From Kineobactrum sediminis (GTDB lineage Bacteria; Pseudomonadota; Gammaproteobacteria; Pseudomonadales; Halieaceae): 64,000 bases of DNA. Numbering within the stretch: position 1 is the first letter of the stretch; every line of letters starts with the position of its first letter. The stretch lies in NCBI RefSeq assembly GCF_002868715.1, contig NZ_PKLZ01000003.1, positions 248,001 to 312,000 on the forward strand, given 5' to 3'. Made by a program: the position numbers and the translations under genes. The notes beneath the pieces are model-generated. The model saw only the letters and a program-made list of their open reading frames with translations, was not told the DNA's origin and ran no database searches. Shown here in pieces: positions 16,562-25,048 of this stretch.

Positions 16562-17927
16562 ATGTCTGGCCGGGCCGCGGGAAAGACGGTACAAAAATCG
16601 CCGCCGGCTGCTCCAGCAGCTGTTTCAGTGCCTGTATGAGTTGCGCCCCGTCGTAGCCGTCGACAACGCGGTGATCGAAGGAGGCCGACAGGTTCATCAT
16701 GCTGCGCACCTCGATATTGCCCTGGCGTACCATCGGTCGCTGCTGCAATTTGTTGATGCCGAGGATCGTGGTTTCCGGGGCGTTGATGACCGGGGTCGTG
16801 GCAATCCCACCGATTGCCCCCAGACTGGTGATGGTGATAGTGGAGCCCTGCAGGTCCGCGGCCGCGCTCCGTTGCTCACGGGCCGCCGCTGTCTGGCGGG
16901 CCAGTTCTCCCGCCGCCTGCCACAGGTCCAGTGCCTCCACGTGGCGTACCACCGGTACCAGCAGCCCGTTTTTTGTCATGGTGGCAATTCCCATGTGAAT
17001 TGCCTCGTGTTCGGTCAGCACTTCGGTCTCGGAATTGAACTGCGCATTGCACTGCGGAAAATCCGGCAGCACCCGCGCCAGCGCGAGCATGATTAAAGGC
17101 AGCAGGGTCAGTTTCGGTTGCTCGCCGGTGCGGCTGTTGTTGAGCTGCGAGCGCAGCTCCTCCAGCTGGGTGAGGTCGATTTCCTCGATATAGGAGTAGT
17201 GCGGAATAGTCCGCTTGGCCGCTGCCATTTTGCGCGCGATGATTCGGCGCAGGCCGGTGATCGGCGTCTCCCTGCTGCCGCTACGCGGGTGTCGCTGGTC
17301 CGTGGCGGTCAGCCGTCCCATGGCCTCGAGAAAGGCTTCCAGGTCGCGGTTGTCAATTCTGCCTTCGCGGCCACTGCCGGGTACCAGGCTGAGGTCGATA
17401 CCCTGTTCCCGCGCCCGCTGCCGCACCGAGGGTGAAGTCAGCACGGTGCGATGAGGCAGGGCGGGGGTCATTGTGTCCATTCGCGGAGGGCCGCTGGCAG
17501 GCTGCGCCGAAGCTACATTGTCGTCCGTATCCGTATCCGTGTCCGTGCCGGTCTCCGTCTCCGCAACGTGTTGATCGCGACCACCGCGCTCATCGCCCCT
17601 GTCTGGTGCAGCTGTCTCAGCCGATGCCGGCGGCGACGCTGGCGCCGGCTCCGCAGCGGGCTGGCCCGCGGGCGCATTGCCCTTGCCCTCCACTTCGAAA
17701 CGGATCAGTTCCCGGCCTACTGGCAGTACCTCGCCGGCCGCGCAGGCCAGCGCGGTCACCACGCCGTCTACCGGGGCGGTCACTTCGACCACCGCCTTGT
17801 CGGTCATCACATCCGCGACCGGCTGGTCTTCGCGGACCGTGTCACCGACCGCGACATGCCATTTGCTGATCTCCGATTCGACGATGCCTTCGCCGAGGTC
17901 CGGGAGCTTGAAACTGAATGTACCCAT
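16560..17927 (-). CDS. Branched-chain 2-oxoacid dehydrogenase E2, dihydrolipoamide acyltransferase
   Basis: 455 residues from the ATG at 17927 (MGTFSFKLPDLGEG). A single lipoyl domain occupies residues 1-75 with the lipoylated K44 in MTDKAVVEV. A Thr/Asp-rich linker follows (TETGTDTDTDTDD), then a peripheral-subunit-binding domain (TSPSVRQRAREQGIDLSLVP, GREGRIDNRDLEAFL). The catalytic acyltransferase domain carries FDHRVVDGYDGAQL near the C-terminus (HxxxDG). It transfers the branched-chain acyl group to CoA. It is the last gene of the E1alpha-E1beta-E2 operon, 17 bases after E1beta; no E3 gene is in the window. An upstream in-frame extension to 18041 overlaps E1beta and is unlikely. Confidence 0.93.
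   Translation of the reverse strand: MGTFSFKLPDLGEGIVESEISKWHVAVGDTVREDQPVADVMTDKAVVEVTAPVDGVVTALACAAGEVLPVGRELIRFEVEGKGNAPAGQPAAEPAPASPPASAETAAPDRGDERGGRDQHVAETETGTDTDTDTDDNVASAQPASGPPRMDTMTPALPHRTVLTSPSVRQRAREQGIDLSLVPGSGREGRIDNRDLEAFLEAMGRLTATDQRHPRSGSRETPITGLRRIIARKMAAAKRTIPHYSYIEEIDLTQLEELRSQLNNSRTGEQPKLTLLPLIMLALARVLPDFPQCNAQFNSETEVLTEHEAIHMGIATMTKNGLLVPVVRHVEALDLWQAAGELARQTAAAREQRSAAADLQGSTITITSLGAIGGIATTPVINAPETTILGINKLQQRPMVRQGNIEVRSMMNLSASFDHRVVDGYDGAQLIQALKQLLEQPAAIFVPSFPRPGQT
17523..17564 (-). repeat. Hexanucleotide tandem repeat in the E2 linker
   Basis: Seven 6-base units of the form NTCCGT (plus strand: GTCCGT, ATCCGT twice, GTCCGT, GCCGGT, CTCCGT, CTCCGC) encode the Thr/Asp/Glu-rich flexible linker between the lipoyl and subunit-binding domains. 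A hexamer slippage tract fits a region where length is not critical. Confidence 0.8.
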
Positions 17928-17944
17928 AATCGGTCGCGATGGCC

Positions 17945-19018
17945 TCAGTGGTATGCCAGGGTGCGCTGCAGGGCATCGACAATGCGCCGCTGGCTGGGGA
18001 AGTACTCCCATTCGAAGGCGTGCGGGTAGGGGGTATCCCATCCGGTGACCCTTTCGATGGGGGCGCGCAGGTGCCAGAAGCAGGTTTCCTGGACTTCCGC
18101 GACCAACTCCGCGCCGTAGCCGCTGGTACGGGTCGCCTCGTGGATGACCACGCAGCGGCCGGTTTTCCGTACCGACGCCGCCACCGCCTCGATGTCCAGG
18201 GGCAGCAGGCTGCGCAGGTCCAGCAGTTCCGCATCAATGCCGCTGGCGCGGATGGCTTCCGCGGCCACGTGTACCATGGTGCCATAGGCCAGTACAGTGA
18301 CCTGGCGCCCAGCGCGGATGGTCGCTGCCTTGCCCAGCGGAATGCGGTAGTGACCGATGGGCACTTGCCCCAGCGGGTGGTCGCTCCAGCTCCCGCTGCC
18401 GCCGCCATTGTTGTCGTGGCCGTGGAAAGGGCCGTTATAGATTCTCTTGGGTTCGAAAAACATCACCGGGTCGTCATCCTCAATGGCGCTGATCAGCAAC
18501 CCCTTGGCATCATAGGGATTGGAGGGAATAACGGTTTTCAGGCCGCAGACGTGGGTGAAGATCCCCTCGGGGCTCTGGGAGTGGGTCTGGCCACCGCGGA
18601 TGCCGCCGCCACAGGGCGCGCGGATGGTCACCGGGGCGAAGAATTCGCCGCCACTGCGGTGGCGCAGCCGCGCCAGTTCGCTGATGATCTGGTCGATCGC
18701 CGGGTAGATATAGTCGGCAAACTGCATTTCCACTACCGGGCGCAGGCCATTCACGCCCATGCCGATGGCGGCGGCGACGATACCGCCTTCGGCGATCGGG
18801 GTATCCAGCGCACGGTGTGCGCCATACTTCTCATACAGACCCTCGGTACATCGAAATACACCGCCGAAAAAGCCCACGTCCTCGCCCATCACCAGTACGG
18901 CCGGATCGGCCGCCATCGTGCAGTGTAGCGCCGAGTTAATGGCCTGGACCATACTCATGCTCGCCTGTTCGCCGTCGGGCTGCTCCGTTTCCGGAACTTT
19001 GCTGGCACTGCGGCTCAT
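17945..19018 (-). CDS. Branched-chain 2-oxoacid dehydrogenase E1 component, beta subunit
   Basis: A 357-residue transketolase-like beta subunit. MVQAINSALHCTMAADPAVLVMGEDVG, VEMQFADYIYPAIDQI, RAPCGGGIRGG.THSQSPEG and the C-terminal transketolase_C domain (VLAYGTMVHVAAEA, LLDLRSLLPLDIEAV) identify the E1beta of branched-chain or pyruvate dehydrogenases of the alpha2beta2 type. With E1alpha it decarboxylates 2-oxoisovalerate, 2-oxoisocaproate and 2-oxo-3-methylvalerate. The ATG overlaps the E1alpha stop (ATGA) behind a clear GGAGG. The branched-chain assignment over pyruvate rests on similarity to BkdA2-type sequences and on the amino-acid-catabolism context. Confidence 0.9.
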   Translation of the reverse strand: MSRSASKVPETEQPDGEQASMSMVQAINSALHCTMAADPAVLVMGEDVGFFGGVFRCTEGLYEKYGAHRALDTPIAEGGIVAAAIGMGVNGLRPVVEMQFADYIYPAIDQIISELARLRHRSGGEFFAPVTIRAPCGGGIRGGQTHSQSPEGIFTHVCGLKTVIPSNPYDAKGLLISAIEDDDPVMFFEPKRIYNGPFHGHDNNGGGSGSWSDHPLGQVPIGHYRIPLGKAATIRAGRQVTVLAYGTMVHVAAEAIRASGIDAELLDLRSLLPLDIEAVAASVRKTGRCVVIHEATRTSGYGAELVAEVQETCFWHLRAPIERVTGWDTPYPHAFEWEYFPSQRRIVDALQRTLAYH

Positions 19019-20301
19019 TCTTTTTCCTCCAGTTGCTGGCGCTGGCGCAGCAGGTGAGCGGGCAGGTGCTGGAACACATCGTCGAACATCGTTGCCACCG
19101 GCCAGTGCGGACCGTCCTCCAGGGAGCCGTATGACAGGGCCTGCTTCCAGTCGCGGCTGATCGCTTCCTTCAGCTCGGTTTCCAGTGCCTGCTGCTGTGG
19201 TTCGCTCCAGAGGTCGCGCCCAATCAGGTGCTGCTTGAGTCGCGCTACCGGGTCTCCCAGGGGCCAGGCCTCGCTCTCGTTGTGGGCCCGGTAGGCGTCA
19301 GGGTTGTCGCTGGTGGAGTGACCGGCAACCCGGTAGGTCACCAGCTCGATCACGGTGGGCCCGAACCCGCGTCGCGCGCGCCGGGCCGCCCAGTCGGTGA
19401 CCGCATGGACCGCCAGGAAGTCATTGCCGTCCACCCGGATGCCGGGAATGTTGTAGCCCAGCGCCCGGGCGGCGAAGGTGGTGCCGCCGGCGGCGAAGGA
19501 TTGCGGGGTCGAGATCGCCCACTGGTTGTTGACGATATTGAGGATGACCGGTGCCCGGTAGGTCGCGGCGAACAGCATGGCGTTGTGCACATCGGCTTCC
19601 GCGGTGCTGCCGTCCCCGACCCAGGTGGCGGCAATATGCTCCTCGCCCTTGTAGGCGGAGGCCATGGCCCAGCCCACGGCCTGGCTGAACTGGGTCGCCA
19701 GGTTGCCGGAGATGCTGAAGAAATTGCCGTCCTTCCAGGTATAGAACACCGGCATTTGCCGCCCCTTGCAGTTGTCCCGGGCGTTGGAGATGCAATGACA
19801 CATCATGTCGACCACGTCGCGCCCGCGAACAAACAGCAGGCCCTGCTGGCGATAGGCGGGAAACAGCATGTCGCCGCTGTCCAGGGCCATGCCCTGGGCG
19901 ACTGCCACGGCCTCTTCGCCGGTGGATTTGATGTAGAAGGAGAGCTGGCCCTGGCGCTGCATCCGGAACATGCGCTCGTCGTAGGCGCGCACGTGCACCA
20001 TGTGCCGCAGGCCCTGCAGCAAGTGCTCGTCCGACAGCTCGGGCAGCCAGGGGCCGCCGGCCGTGCCCTCGTCATCCAGCACCCGGACCAGGCCGTGGGC
20101 CAGGGGCTCTGCCTCCCTGGTTTCACAATCGGGCGCGGGCCGGAACATGGCATCGTCGCTCACCAGGTTCAGTGCTCTGAAATCGGGTTTTTCACCGGGG
20201 CGTGAAGAGCCGGTCGGCACATGCAACTTGCTCACCCAGGTGCCGGTAGCGTCTGCGTGGCCGCGTGCCTCGACGGGCTTGTTGCCGCCAGTTTTGGGCA
20301 T
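19015..20301 (-). CDS. Branched-chain 2-oxoacid dehydrogenase E1 component, alpha subunit
   Basis: A 428-residue thiamine-diphosphate-dependent subunit. The ThDP/Mg motif is GDGSTAEADVHNAMLFAATY...NNQWAIST (GDG to NN). YRQQGLLFVRG and the phosphorylation-loop-like YRVAGHSTSDNPDAYR are also typical. The N-terminal 60-70 residues (DFRALNLVSDDA) resemble BkdA1-type proteins rather than pyruvate E1alpha. It is the first gene of a three-gene minus-strand operon (E1alpha, E1beta, E2), with 4-base overlap to E1beta. A GGAGG-like site precedes the ATG. Confidence 0.92.
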   Translation of the reverse strand: MPKTGGNKPVEARGHADATGTWVSKLHVPTGSSRPGEKPDFRALNLVSDDAMFRPAPDCETREAEPLAHGLVRVLDDEGTAGGPWLPELSDEHLLQGLRHMVHVRAYDERMFRMQRQGQLSFYIKSTGEEAVAVAQGMALDSGDMLFPAYRQQGLLFVRGRDVVDMMCHCISNARDNCKGRQMPVFYTWKDGNFFSISGNLATQFSQAVGWAMASAYKGEEHIAATWVGDGSTAEADVHNAMLFAATYRAPVILNIVNNQWAISTPQSFAAGGTTFAARALGYNIPGIRVDGNDFLAVHAVTDWAARRARRGFGPTVIELVTYRVAGHSTSDNPDAYRAHNESEAWPLGDPVARLKQHLIGRDLWSEPQQQALETELKEAISRDWKQALSYGSLEDGPHWPVATMFDDVFQHLPAHLLRQRQQLEEKE

Positions 20302-20494
20302 GGTGTATTCCTCCGCCGCTGACTTCCGCGCTCCCGGCGGGACGATAGCGCCTCCGGATAGTAAAAATATAGCCCAACGGGCGGGAATTAACTATGCGTT
20401 CACGACGATCGATGCCGGGTATAGCGATGGCGCCACCCGTCTCCCTTGGGCATAATGGCTGCCTGATTTCGGAACACAGGCAGCGCGTCAGCAG
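20302..20494. promoter_or_regulatory. Divergent intergenic region E1alpha / gspA, with 5' leader hairpin
   Basis: 193 bases holding the promoters of the BCKDH operon (leftwards) and gspAB (rightwards). A CATAAT at 20451-20456 could be a -10 element for gspA. Just after it lies a perfect 8-bp inverted repeat, GCTGCCTG (20458-20465) and CAGGCAGC (20477-20484), with an 11-base loop, ending 10 bases before the gspA ATG. It would place a stem over or next to the ribosome-binding region of gspA. No known operator was recognised. Confidence 0.35.
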
Positions 20495-22189
20495 ATGTAT
20501 CACCAGTATTTCGGCCTCACCGAAGCACCTTTCTCCATCGCGGTAAATCCGCGCTACCTGTTTATGAGCCCCCGGCACCGGGACGCGCTGGCACATCTGC
20601 TCTATGGCGTTGGTGCCGGCGGCGGTTTCATCCTGCTGACCGGGGAGGTGGGAACCGGCAAGACCACCATCAATCGCTGCCTGCTGGAGCAGATGCCGGC
20701 GGATACCGATATCGCCATTATTCTCAACCCTGCGCTCGATGCACTGGAGTTGCTGGCCACCGTGTGCGACGAACTGGGGATCGACTACGATAACCAGCAG
20801 CCAACGCTGAAAACCCTTACCGACAGACTCCACCGTTTCCTGCTGCAGAACCATGCCGACGGCCGCAAGACGGTGTTGATGATTGACGAGGCGCAACACC
20901 TGGATGTTGATGTACTCGAGCAGATTCGTCTGCTGACCAACCTTGAAACCAATAGCGAAAAGTTACTGCAGATTATTCTCATCGGCCAACCCGAGCTTGC
21001 CCGGCTGCTGCAACGCCCCGAGCTGCGCCAGCTCAACCAGCGCATTACGGCGCGTTATAACCTCACTCCCCTGACCGCGCCGGAAACTGCCGCTTATATT
21101 CGCCATCGCCTGCAGGTGGCGGGTCTGGCGCCGGGCCGGGTGTTATTTCCGCCCGAGGTGGTGCGTGGCATTCATCGCATAACCCGTGGCATACCGCGGC
21201 TGATCAATGTCCTGTGCGACCGTATCCTGCTCGGTACTTACGGACGCAACCGCGAGCGCGCAGACAAGGGGATGCTCGCGATAGCGGCGGCCGAGGTCAT
21301 GGGCGGGGAGGACTCGCGGCATAACAGCTCGCGTCGTACTTTTTGGCTGGGTGCCGGTGCTGTGGTGCTGGTGGCGCTGCCGCTATCGGTGTGGTGGTTA
21401 TGGCCCCTGGCGACTGTGCCTGCGGAGTCGATAGCGTCCACACCGTCGCCAGCAGTTGTCGACGCTGTGCCGGTTGCCGTAGCTGCCCCCGTCACCCTCG
21501 CACCAGCCTCACCGGTTCCAGACCCGGTTGTATCTGCACCGGCGGCAACAGCCAGTGACTGGCAGCTGGCTCCCCAGGCAGCCCTGGAGCAACTCTGGCA
21601 GCTTCAGGCCGAAGGTCCGGCACCCGCCCTGGAACAGCTGTGCGATGAGGCCATCCGCTTCCCCCTGAGCTGCCTGCGTGGTAGCGCCGAGACCTGGCAG
21701 GAACTGCTGGCGCTGCAGCGTCCGCTAATCCTGGATCTGGTAACACCGGCCCGGTTCGCCGCCGCGGCGTTGTTCCTGGGCGAGGATGAAGGTCGTGCCC
21801 TGTTGTGGTCCGGGAATGCGTTGCGCCGGGTACCCTTTACCGAGGTGGCGGCGCTCTGGCGCGGCGGTTACCGCCTGCTCTGGCGACCCCCCGCGGCATT
21901 CAGCGGCCCCATCGGCCGTGCCGAGTCCAGCCCTGCGGTCGCCGACGTGGCAGCACTGTTTGCGCGCTTCGACGGGCAGCCGCAGCCGCTTGCCGACAAC
22001 GGTTATACCGCGGCCCTGGCCGACAGGGTGCGCTTGTTCCAGCGCGAGCAGCAGTTGCTGGCCGATGGCGTGGTGGGGGAGCAGACACTGTTGCGCCTCA
22101 ACCTGCTGGCGGGCCGCGATCTGTCCGCCCGGGCGGCGCTGGACTTATTGAAGTCGATTACGACAGCGACAGGGGAGCCCACGCCGTAA
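20495..22189 (+). CDS. gspA: General secretion pathway protein A-like AAA ATPase (GspA/ExeA)
   Basis: 564 residues. The AAA domain has Walker A GEVGTGKTT at residues 50-58 and Walker B VLMIDEAQH near 128-135, after the family opening MYHQYFGLTEAPFSIAVNPR. A single transmembrane helix lies near 283-306 (FWLGAGAVVLVALPLSVWWLW). The periplasmic part ends in a peptidoglycan_binding_1 domain (VRLFQREQQLLADGVVGEQT, near 510-540). In Aeromonas, ExeA with ExeB binds peptidoglycan and assists assembly of the type II secretin. gspB follows after 43 bases. No other gsp genes are in the window, which is usual because exeAB is often unlinked. Confidence 0.9.
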   Translation: MYHQYFGLTEAPFSIAVNPRYLFMSPRHRDALAHLLYGVGAGGGFILLTGEVGTGKTTINRCLLEQMPADTDIAIILNPALDALELLATVCDELGIDYDNQQPTLKTLTDRLHRFLLQNHADGRKTVLMIDEAQHLDVDVLEQIRLLTNLETNSEKLLQIILIGQPELARLLQRPELRQLNQRITARYNLTPLTAPETAAYIRHRLQVAGLAPGRVLFPPEVVRGIHRITRGIPRLINVLCDRILLGTYGRNRERADKGMLAIAAAEVMGGEDSRHNSSRRTFWLGAGAVVLVALPLSVWWLWPLATVPAESIASTPSPAVVDAVPVAVAAPVTLAPASPVPDPVVSAPAATASDWQLAPQAALEQLWQLQAEGPAPALEQLCDEAIRFPLSCLRGSAETWQELLALQRPLILDLVTPARFAAAALFLGEDEGRALLWSGNALRRVPFTEVAALWRGGYRLLWRPPAAFSGPIGRAESSPAVADVAALFARFDGQPQPLADNGYTAALADRVRLFQREQQLLADGVVGEQTLLRLNLLAGRDLSARAALDLLKSITTATGEPTP

Positions 22190-22232
22190 TGGCAACGACA
22201 GATCCGAAAGTGCCAGGCAATGGAGTATGGGC

Positions 22233-23069
22233 ATGTCGCTGATTCTTGAAGCATTGAACCGTGCCCGACAGGATCAGCACAATATGGTGCCGGTACCGGG
22301 TGTGGACAGCGAACATTACTATCCCGCCGCGGCAGAGAATCCCTGGCGGCGTCGCGCTTTGCCCGGTGCTCTCGCCATTGCTGTGCTGGTGATCGGGGTG
22401 TTGCTGGGCCGTGAATTGGGCCGCGATGGGGGTCAAGCGCCCACTCCGGCCACGGCGTTGTCCGCTGTAGTTACGGAGGCTCCGACACCTCCACCTGTGG
22501 TTTCGCCGGATACCGCAACAACGGCACCGGTAACCGGAGTTATCCCTGAGTCGCAGAAGCCGGGAGAAGTAGCTATGGACCCGGAGGCAGCTACCGGGCT
22601 TTCTGCTTCCCCGGTAGCCGCGCCTCCCGCCCAGCCGCCACTGCCCGCAGCGGAAGCCAGTGCGGAGGTGGCGGCCCTGTACCAGCAGCCCGCGGCAACA
22701 GATGTGAGCTCCGGGCCGATCACAGCCCAGGCTGCTGCCCCTGCCGAGGAGGGGGCTGTGGATATCGCCAGGCTGCTGACGGCGGCGGAGCAGGCACTGG
22801 AAGATGTGCGCCTGGCCGAACACTCGGCACCCTTTCTGGCCGACCTTTCGCAGCAGGGCAAGGACGCGGTGCCCACCCTCATGTACCTGCAGCACGACTA
22901 TCGCGCCGCTGGCGGCTCGACCGTGACCATCAACGGCCAGCAGGCGCACGCAGGGGAGTCGGTCGGCCGCGGGGTGACGGTAGAGGAGATCCTGCCCGAT
23001 TCCGTGGTGCTGACCCATGCCGGCCAGCAATTTCGCCTGCGGGCCCTGAACAGTTGGGTGAATCTGTAA
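22233..23069 (+). CDS. gspB: General secretion pathway protein B-like
   Basis: 278 residues from ATG 22233, preceded by TGGAG at the right spacing; ATG 22227 is an alternative. The conserved MSLILEALNRARQDQH N-terminus, one transmembrane helix (ALPGALAIAVLVIGVLLG), a long Pro/Ala-rich linker and the C-terminal GspB domain (PTLMYLQHDYRAAGGSTVTI, LPDSVVLTHAGQQFRLRALNSW) are all visible. It is the inner-membrane partner of GspA in secretin assembly of the type II system. Confidence 0.9.
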   Translation: MSLILEALNRARQDQHNMVPVPGVDSEHYYPAAAENPWRRRALPGALAIAVLVIGVLLGRELGRDGGQAPTPATALSAVVTEAPTPPPVVSPDTATTAPVTGVIPESQKPGEVAMDPEAATGLSASPVAAPPAQPPLPAAEASAEVAALYQQPAATDVSSGPITAQAAAPAEEGAVDIARLLTAAEQALEDVRLAEHSAPFLADLSQQGKDAVPTLMYLQHDYRAAGGSTVTINGQQAHAGESVGRGVTVEEILPDSVVLTHAGQQFRLRALNSWVNL

Positions 23070-23103
23070 TGCAGCGTGAGCCCGGGCAGCGGATACTGGG
23101 CTC

Positions 23104-23952
23104 ATGACATTTATCGGCGCCTTCGCTGTGCTTTTTTTGTGCGGTATCCTTATTCTGGTTGCCCTTCGCCTGGGCGACCAGCGTGCCGACGGGGCAGAGT
23201 GGCGGCGTCTCGCAGCACTCCAGCCGGAGACCCCGCAGCGTCACTCCGACCAGTTGATTGTGGGCCTGCCGGAGCCTGCACGCCGTTACTTCAGCTTCAT
23301 GATCGAGCCCGGCACCCCGCTTCTGCGAGTCGCCGAAATAGAAATGAGCGGCTGGTTCAGCCTCGGGACCAGGGATAGCCCGTCTTATCAACTGATGGTC
23401 GCACGGCAGATTCTCGCCGCCCCCGATGGTTTCGTCTGGGCGATGCGTACGCGCGGCGGGATGGCGGTTTCGGGGTCGGATTCTGGAATGTGGACGCGGT
23501 TTCGTATCTTCGGGCTCATCCCCGTGGTGCGGGTGGGCGCAGCGCCCGATCATACCCGATCGGCCTTCGGTCGCTGCGTTGCCGAAGCGGTGGCCTGGAC
23601 CCCCGCGGCCCTGCTACCCGGCCCTTTGGCTATCTGGGAGGCCGTGAACGATGACACCGCACGAGTGACGGTCCGCCACGGCGACCTGAGCCAGGCGGTG
23701 GATGTGACTGTCGATCGCGACGGTAGGCCGGTCGCGGTATCGTTCCAGCGCTGGAGCAACGCCAACCCCGACAAGGTGTATCGCTTGCAACCCTTTGGCG
23801 CCTTGCTGTCGGATTTCCGCGAGGTCCGGGGCTATCGACTGCCATTCCGGGTCGAGGCGGGCAACCTGTTCGGGACCGACGACTATTTCCCTTTCTTCCT
23901 AGCCGATGTCAGGACGATCCGGTTCCCCTGGGCGGCGCCAGGGCCGGGATGA
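23104..23952 (+). CDS. DUF6544 family protein
   Basis: 282 residues with an N-terminal hydrophobic helix (FIGAFAVLFLCGILILVAL). LPEPARRYFSFMIEPGTPL, VAEIEMSGWFSLG, YQLMVARQILAAPDGFVW and DFREVRGYRLPFRVEAGNLFG match the DUF6544 family, whose function is unknown. It is probably a membrane-anchored or exported protein. Its last 44 bases overlap the end of the convergent CPBP protease gene, so each gene's stop lies inside the other's coding region. Confidence 0.75.
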   Translation: MTFIGAFAVLFLCGILILVALRLGDQRADGAEWRRLAALQPETPQRHSDQLIVGLPEPARRYFSFMIEPGTPLLRVAEIEMSGWFSLGTRDSPSYQLMVARQILAAPDGFVWAMRTRGGMAVSGSDSGMWTRFRIFGLIPVVRVGAAPDHTRSAFGRCVAEAVAWTPAALLPGPLAIWEAVNDDTARVTVRHGDLSQAVDVTVDRDGRPVAVSFQRWSNANPDKVYRLQPFGALLSDFREVRGYRLPFRVEAGNLFGTDDYFPFFLADVRTIRFPWAAPGPG

Positions 23953-24778
23953 TCTTCGCCGGCACGACCTCGGTCACCGCGCCTTCGCGCGTGAACATCG
24001 TGTCACGATTCCACCACACGACGATAATCGCCACGACGACCAGGATGGCCGTGTCCCAGGGCTGCGCGTCGGGCCAGAGGGGGTTGATCAGTTGCCAGTG
24101 AAACAGCATTGGCCACAGCAGGCTGCCTCGCGCCCGGTTGAAAATCGGGGTGACCAGCACCGCCAGGGTCACGTTTCCGACAAAGAAGGGGAGGAAGTGC
24201 CAGTCAGCATAGACGGTGCTCGACAGGAAGAACGCTGGCAGGTGCCACACGCCCCATGTCGCACCAATCAGCAACCCTGCCCAGACCGGCGCCATGTGCC
24301 GCTGCAACAGGGGTTGTGCCACGCCGCGCCAACCAAATTCCTCGATCGGGCCCAGCAACAGCATCATCAACAGGAGTGCGATGACCGGGGTTGTGCCCTC
24401 GGGCGGCAGCGGCGCCAACACGGGGCCAGCCTCGATCAACGAGCCCGCAACAAAGACCAGCGGCAGGCCGATGAGGATTAAGGCCACCCAGCCCGCCGGG
24501 CACCGCCACAGGAACAGCCGCGACAGAAGCCCGCGGATGCCCGCGGTGCCGGAATGCAGGAACACAACCACAAAGGCGGCGATCGCGGGAGACCATGTCG
24601 CAAGGAAGAAGAACGGGTGCGATCCGCTGATCTCCCCGAAAATGGTGGCGGCCATCTCGGGGAAGAGAATATAGAACCCTATCAGGCCCCAGGTAATCAA
24701 AAAGGTGATGCCGATAAAGGCCGCGAGCGCCGATGACGGTATTTTGGTCGAAGACGTCAAACGCGTTTCAGTCGGCAT
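23909..24778 (-). CDS. CPBP family intramembrane glutamic protease
   Basis: 289 residues from ATG 24778, which has GGGAG about 9 bases upstream; an in-frame start at 24847 lacks support. Multiple hydrophobic helices surround the three family motifs: GPIEEFGWRG (EExxxR), TWGVWHLPAFF (FxxxH-like) and FNRARGSLLWPMLFHWQLN (HxxxN-like). Families of this type (CAAX protease/bacteriocin-processing) cleave prenylated or membrane peptides, but most bacterial members are uncharacterised. It converges with and overlaps the DUF6544 gene by 44 bases. Confidence 0.87.
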   Translation of the reverse strand: MPTETRLTSSTKIPSSALAAFIGITFLITWGLIGFYILFPEMAATIFGEISGSHPFFFLATWSPAIAAFVVVFLHSGTAGIRGLLSRLFLWRCPAGWVALILIGLPLVFVAGSLIEAGPVLAPLPPEGTTPVIALLLMMLLLGPIEEFGWRGVAQPLLQRHMAPVWAGLLIGATWGVWHLPAFFLSSTVYADWHFLPFFVGNVTLAVLVTPIFNRARGSLLWPMLFHWQLINPLWPDAQPWDTAILVVVAIIVVWWNRDTMFTREGAVTEVVPAKIIPALAPPRGTGSS

Positions 24779-25044
24779 GCGAAAAGCTCCCGGGGCCGGA
24801 AAAACCGAGACTATAGTCGCAAACGCGCGGCGGGACCTCGCTGACATGCGTCAACGCAGCCCGTGCTTCGGAGGCGTGCGGGTGGCCAGGTTCGCTGCTG
24901 GCGTGTTCCTGTGTGGGGGTTGTGTCGCGTCGACAAGGATTTACTTATACTGTGCATACGATAAAAGCCGATCCAGGGTTGTTAGGAGGCACAAAAAATG
25001 CGGACTGACGTTATCGGCAAGGCCACAAGGTATCGATTTCTCCA
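24779..25044. promoter_or_regulatory. Divergent intergenic region CPBP protease / hydrolase leader
   Basis: 266 bases, the longest gap in the window. It contains a TATACT (24946-24951) that could be a -10 for the rightward transcript; a convincing -35 is lacking. A perfect AGGAGG (24984-24989) then precedes a short ORF rather than the hydrolase itself. Nothing else gene-like was seen. Confidence 0.35.
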
Positions 25045-25048
25045 ATGA
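24998..25048 (+). CDS. Short upstream ORF / possible leader peptide of the hydrolase gene
   Basis: ATG at 24998, 8 bases after a perfect AGGAGG, opens a 16-codon frame (MRTDVIGKATRYRFLQ) whose TGA at 25046-25048 overlaps the hydrolase start codons (ATGATG at 25045-25050). The hydrolase itself has no ribosome site, so its translation may depend on reading this leader and restarting. The peptide has no recognisable family. The ORF is in a different frame from the hydrolase (47 bases apart), so an undetected indel joining the two is an alternative. Confidence 0.45.
   Translation: MRTDVIGKATRYRFLQ

Noticed and set aside
23104-24778. The DUF6544/CPBP pair as a small horizontally acquired island.
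   Set aside because: No repeats, integrase or clear composition shift were seen by eye; the evidence is too thin to claim transfer.
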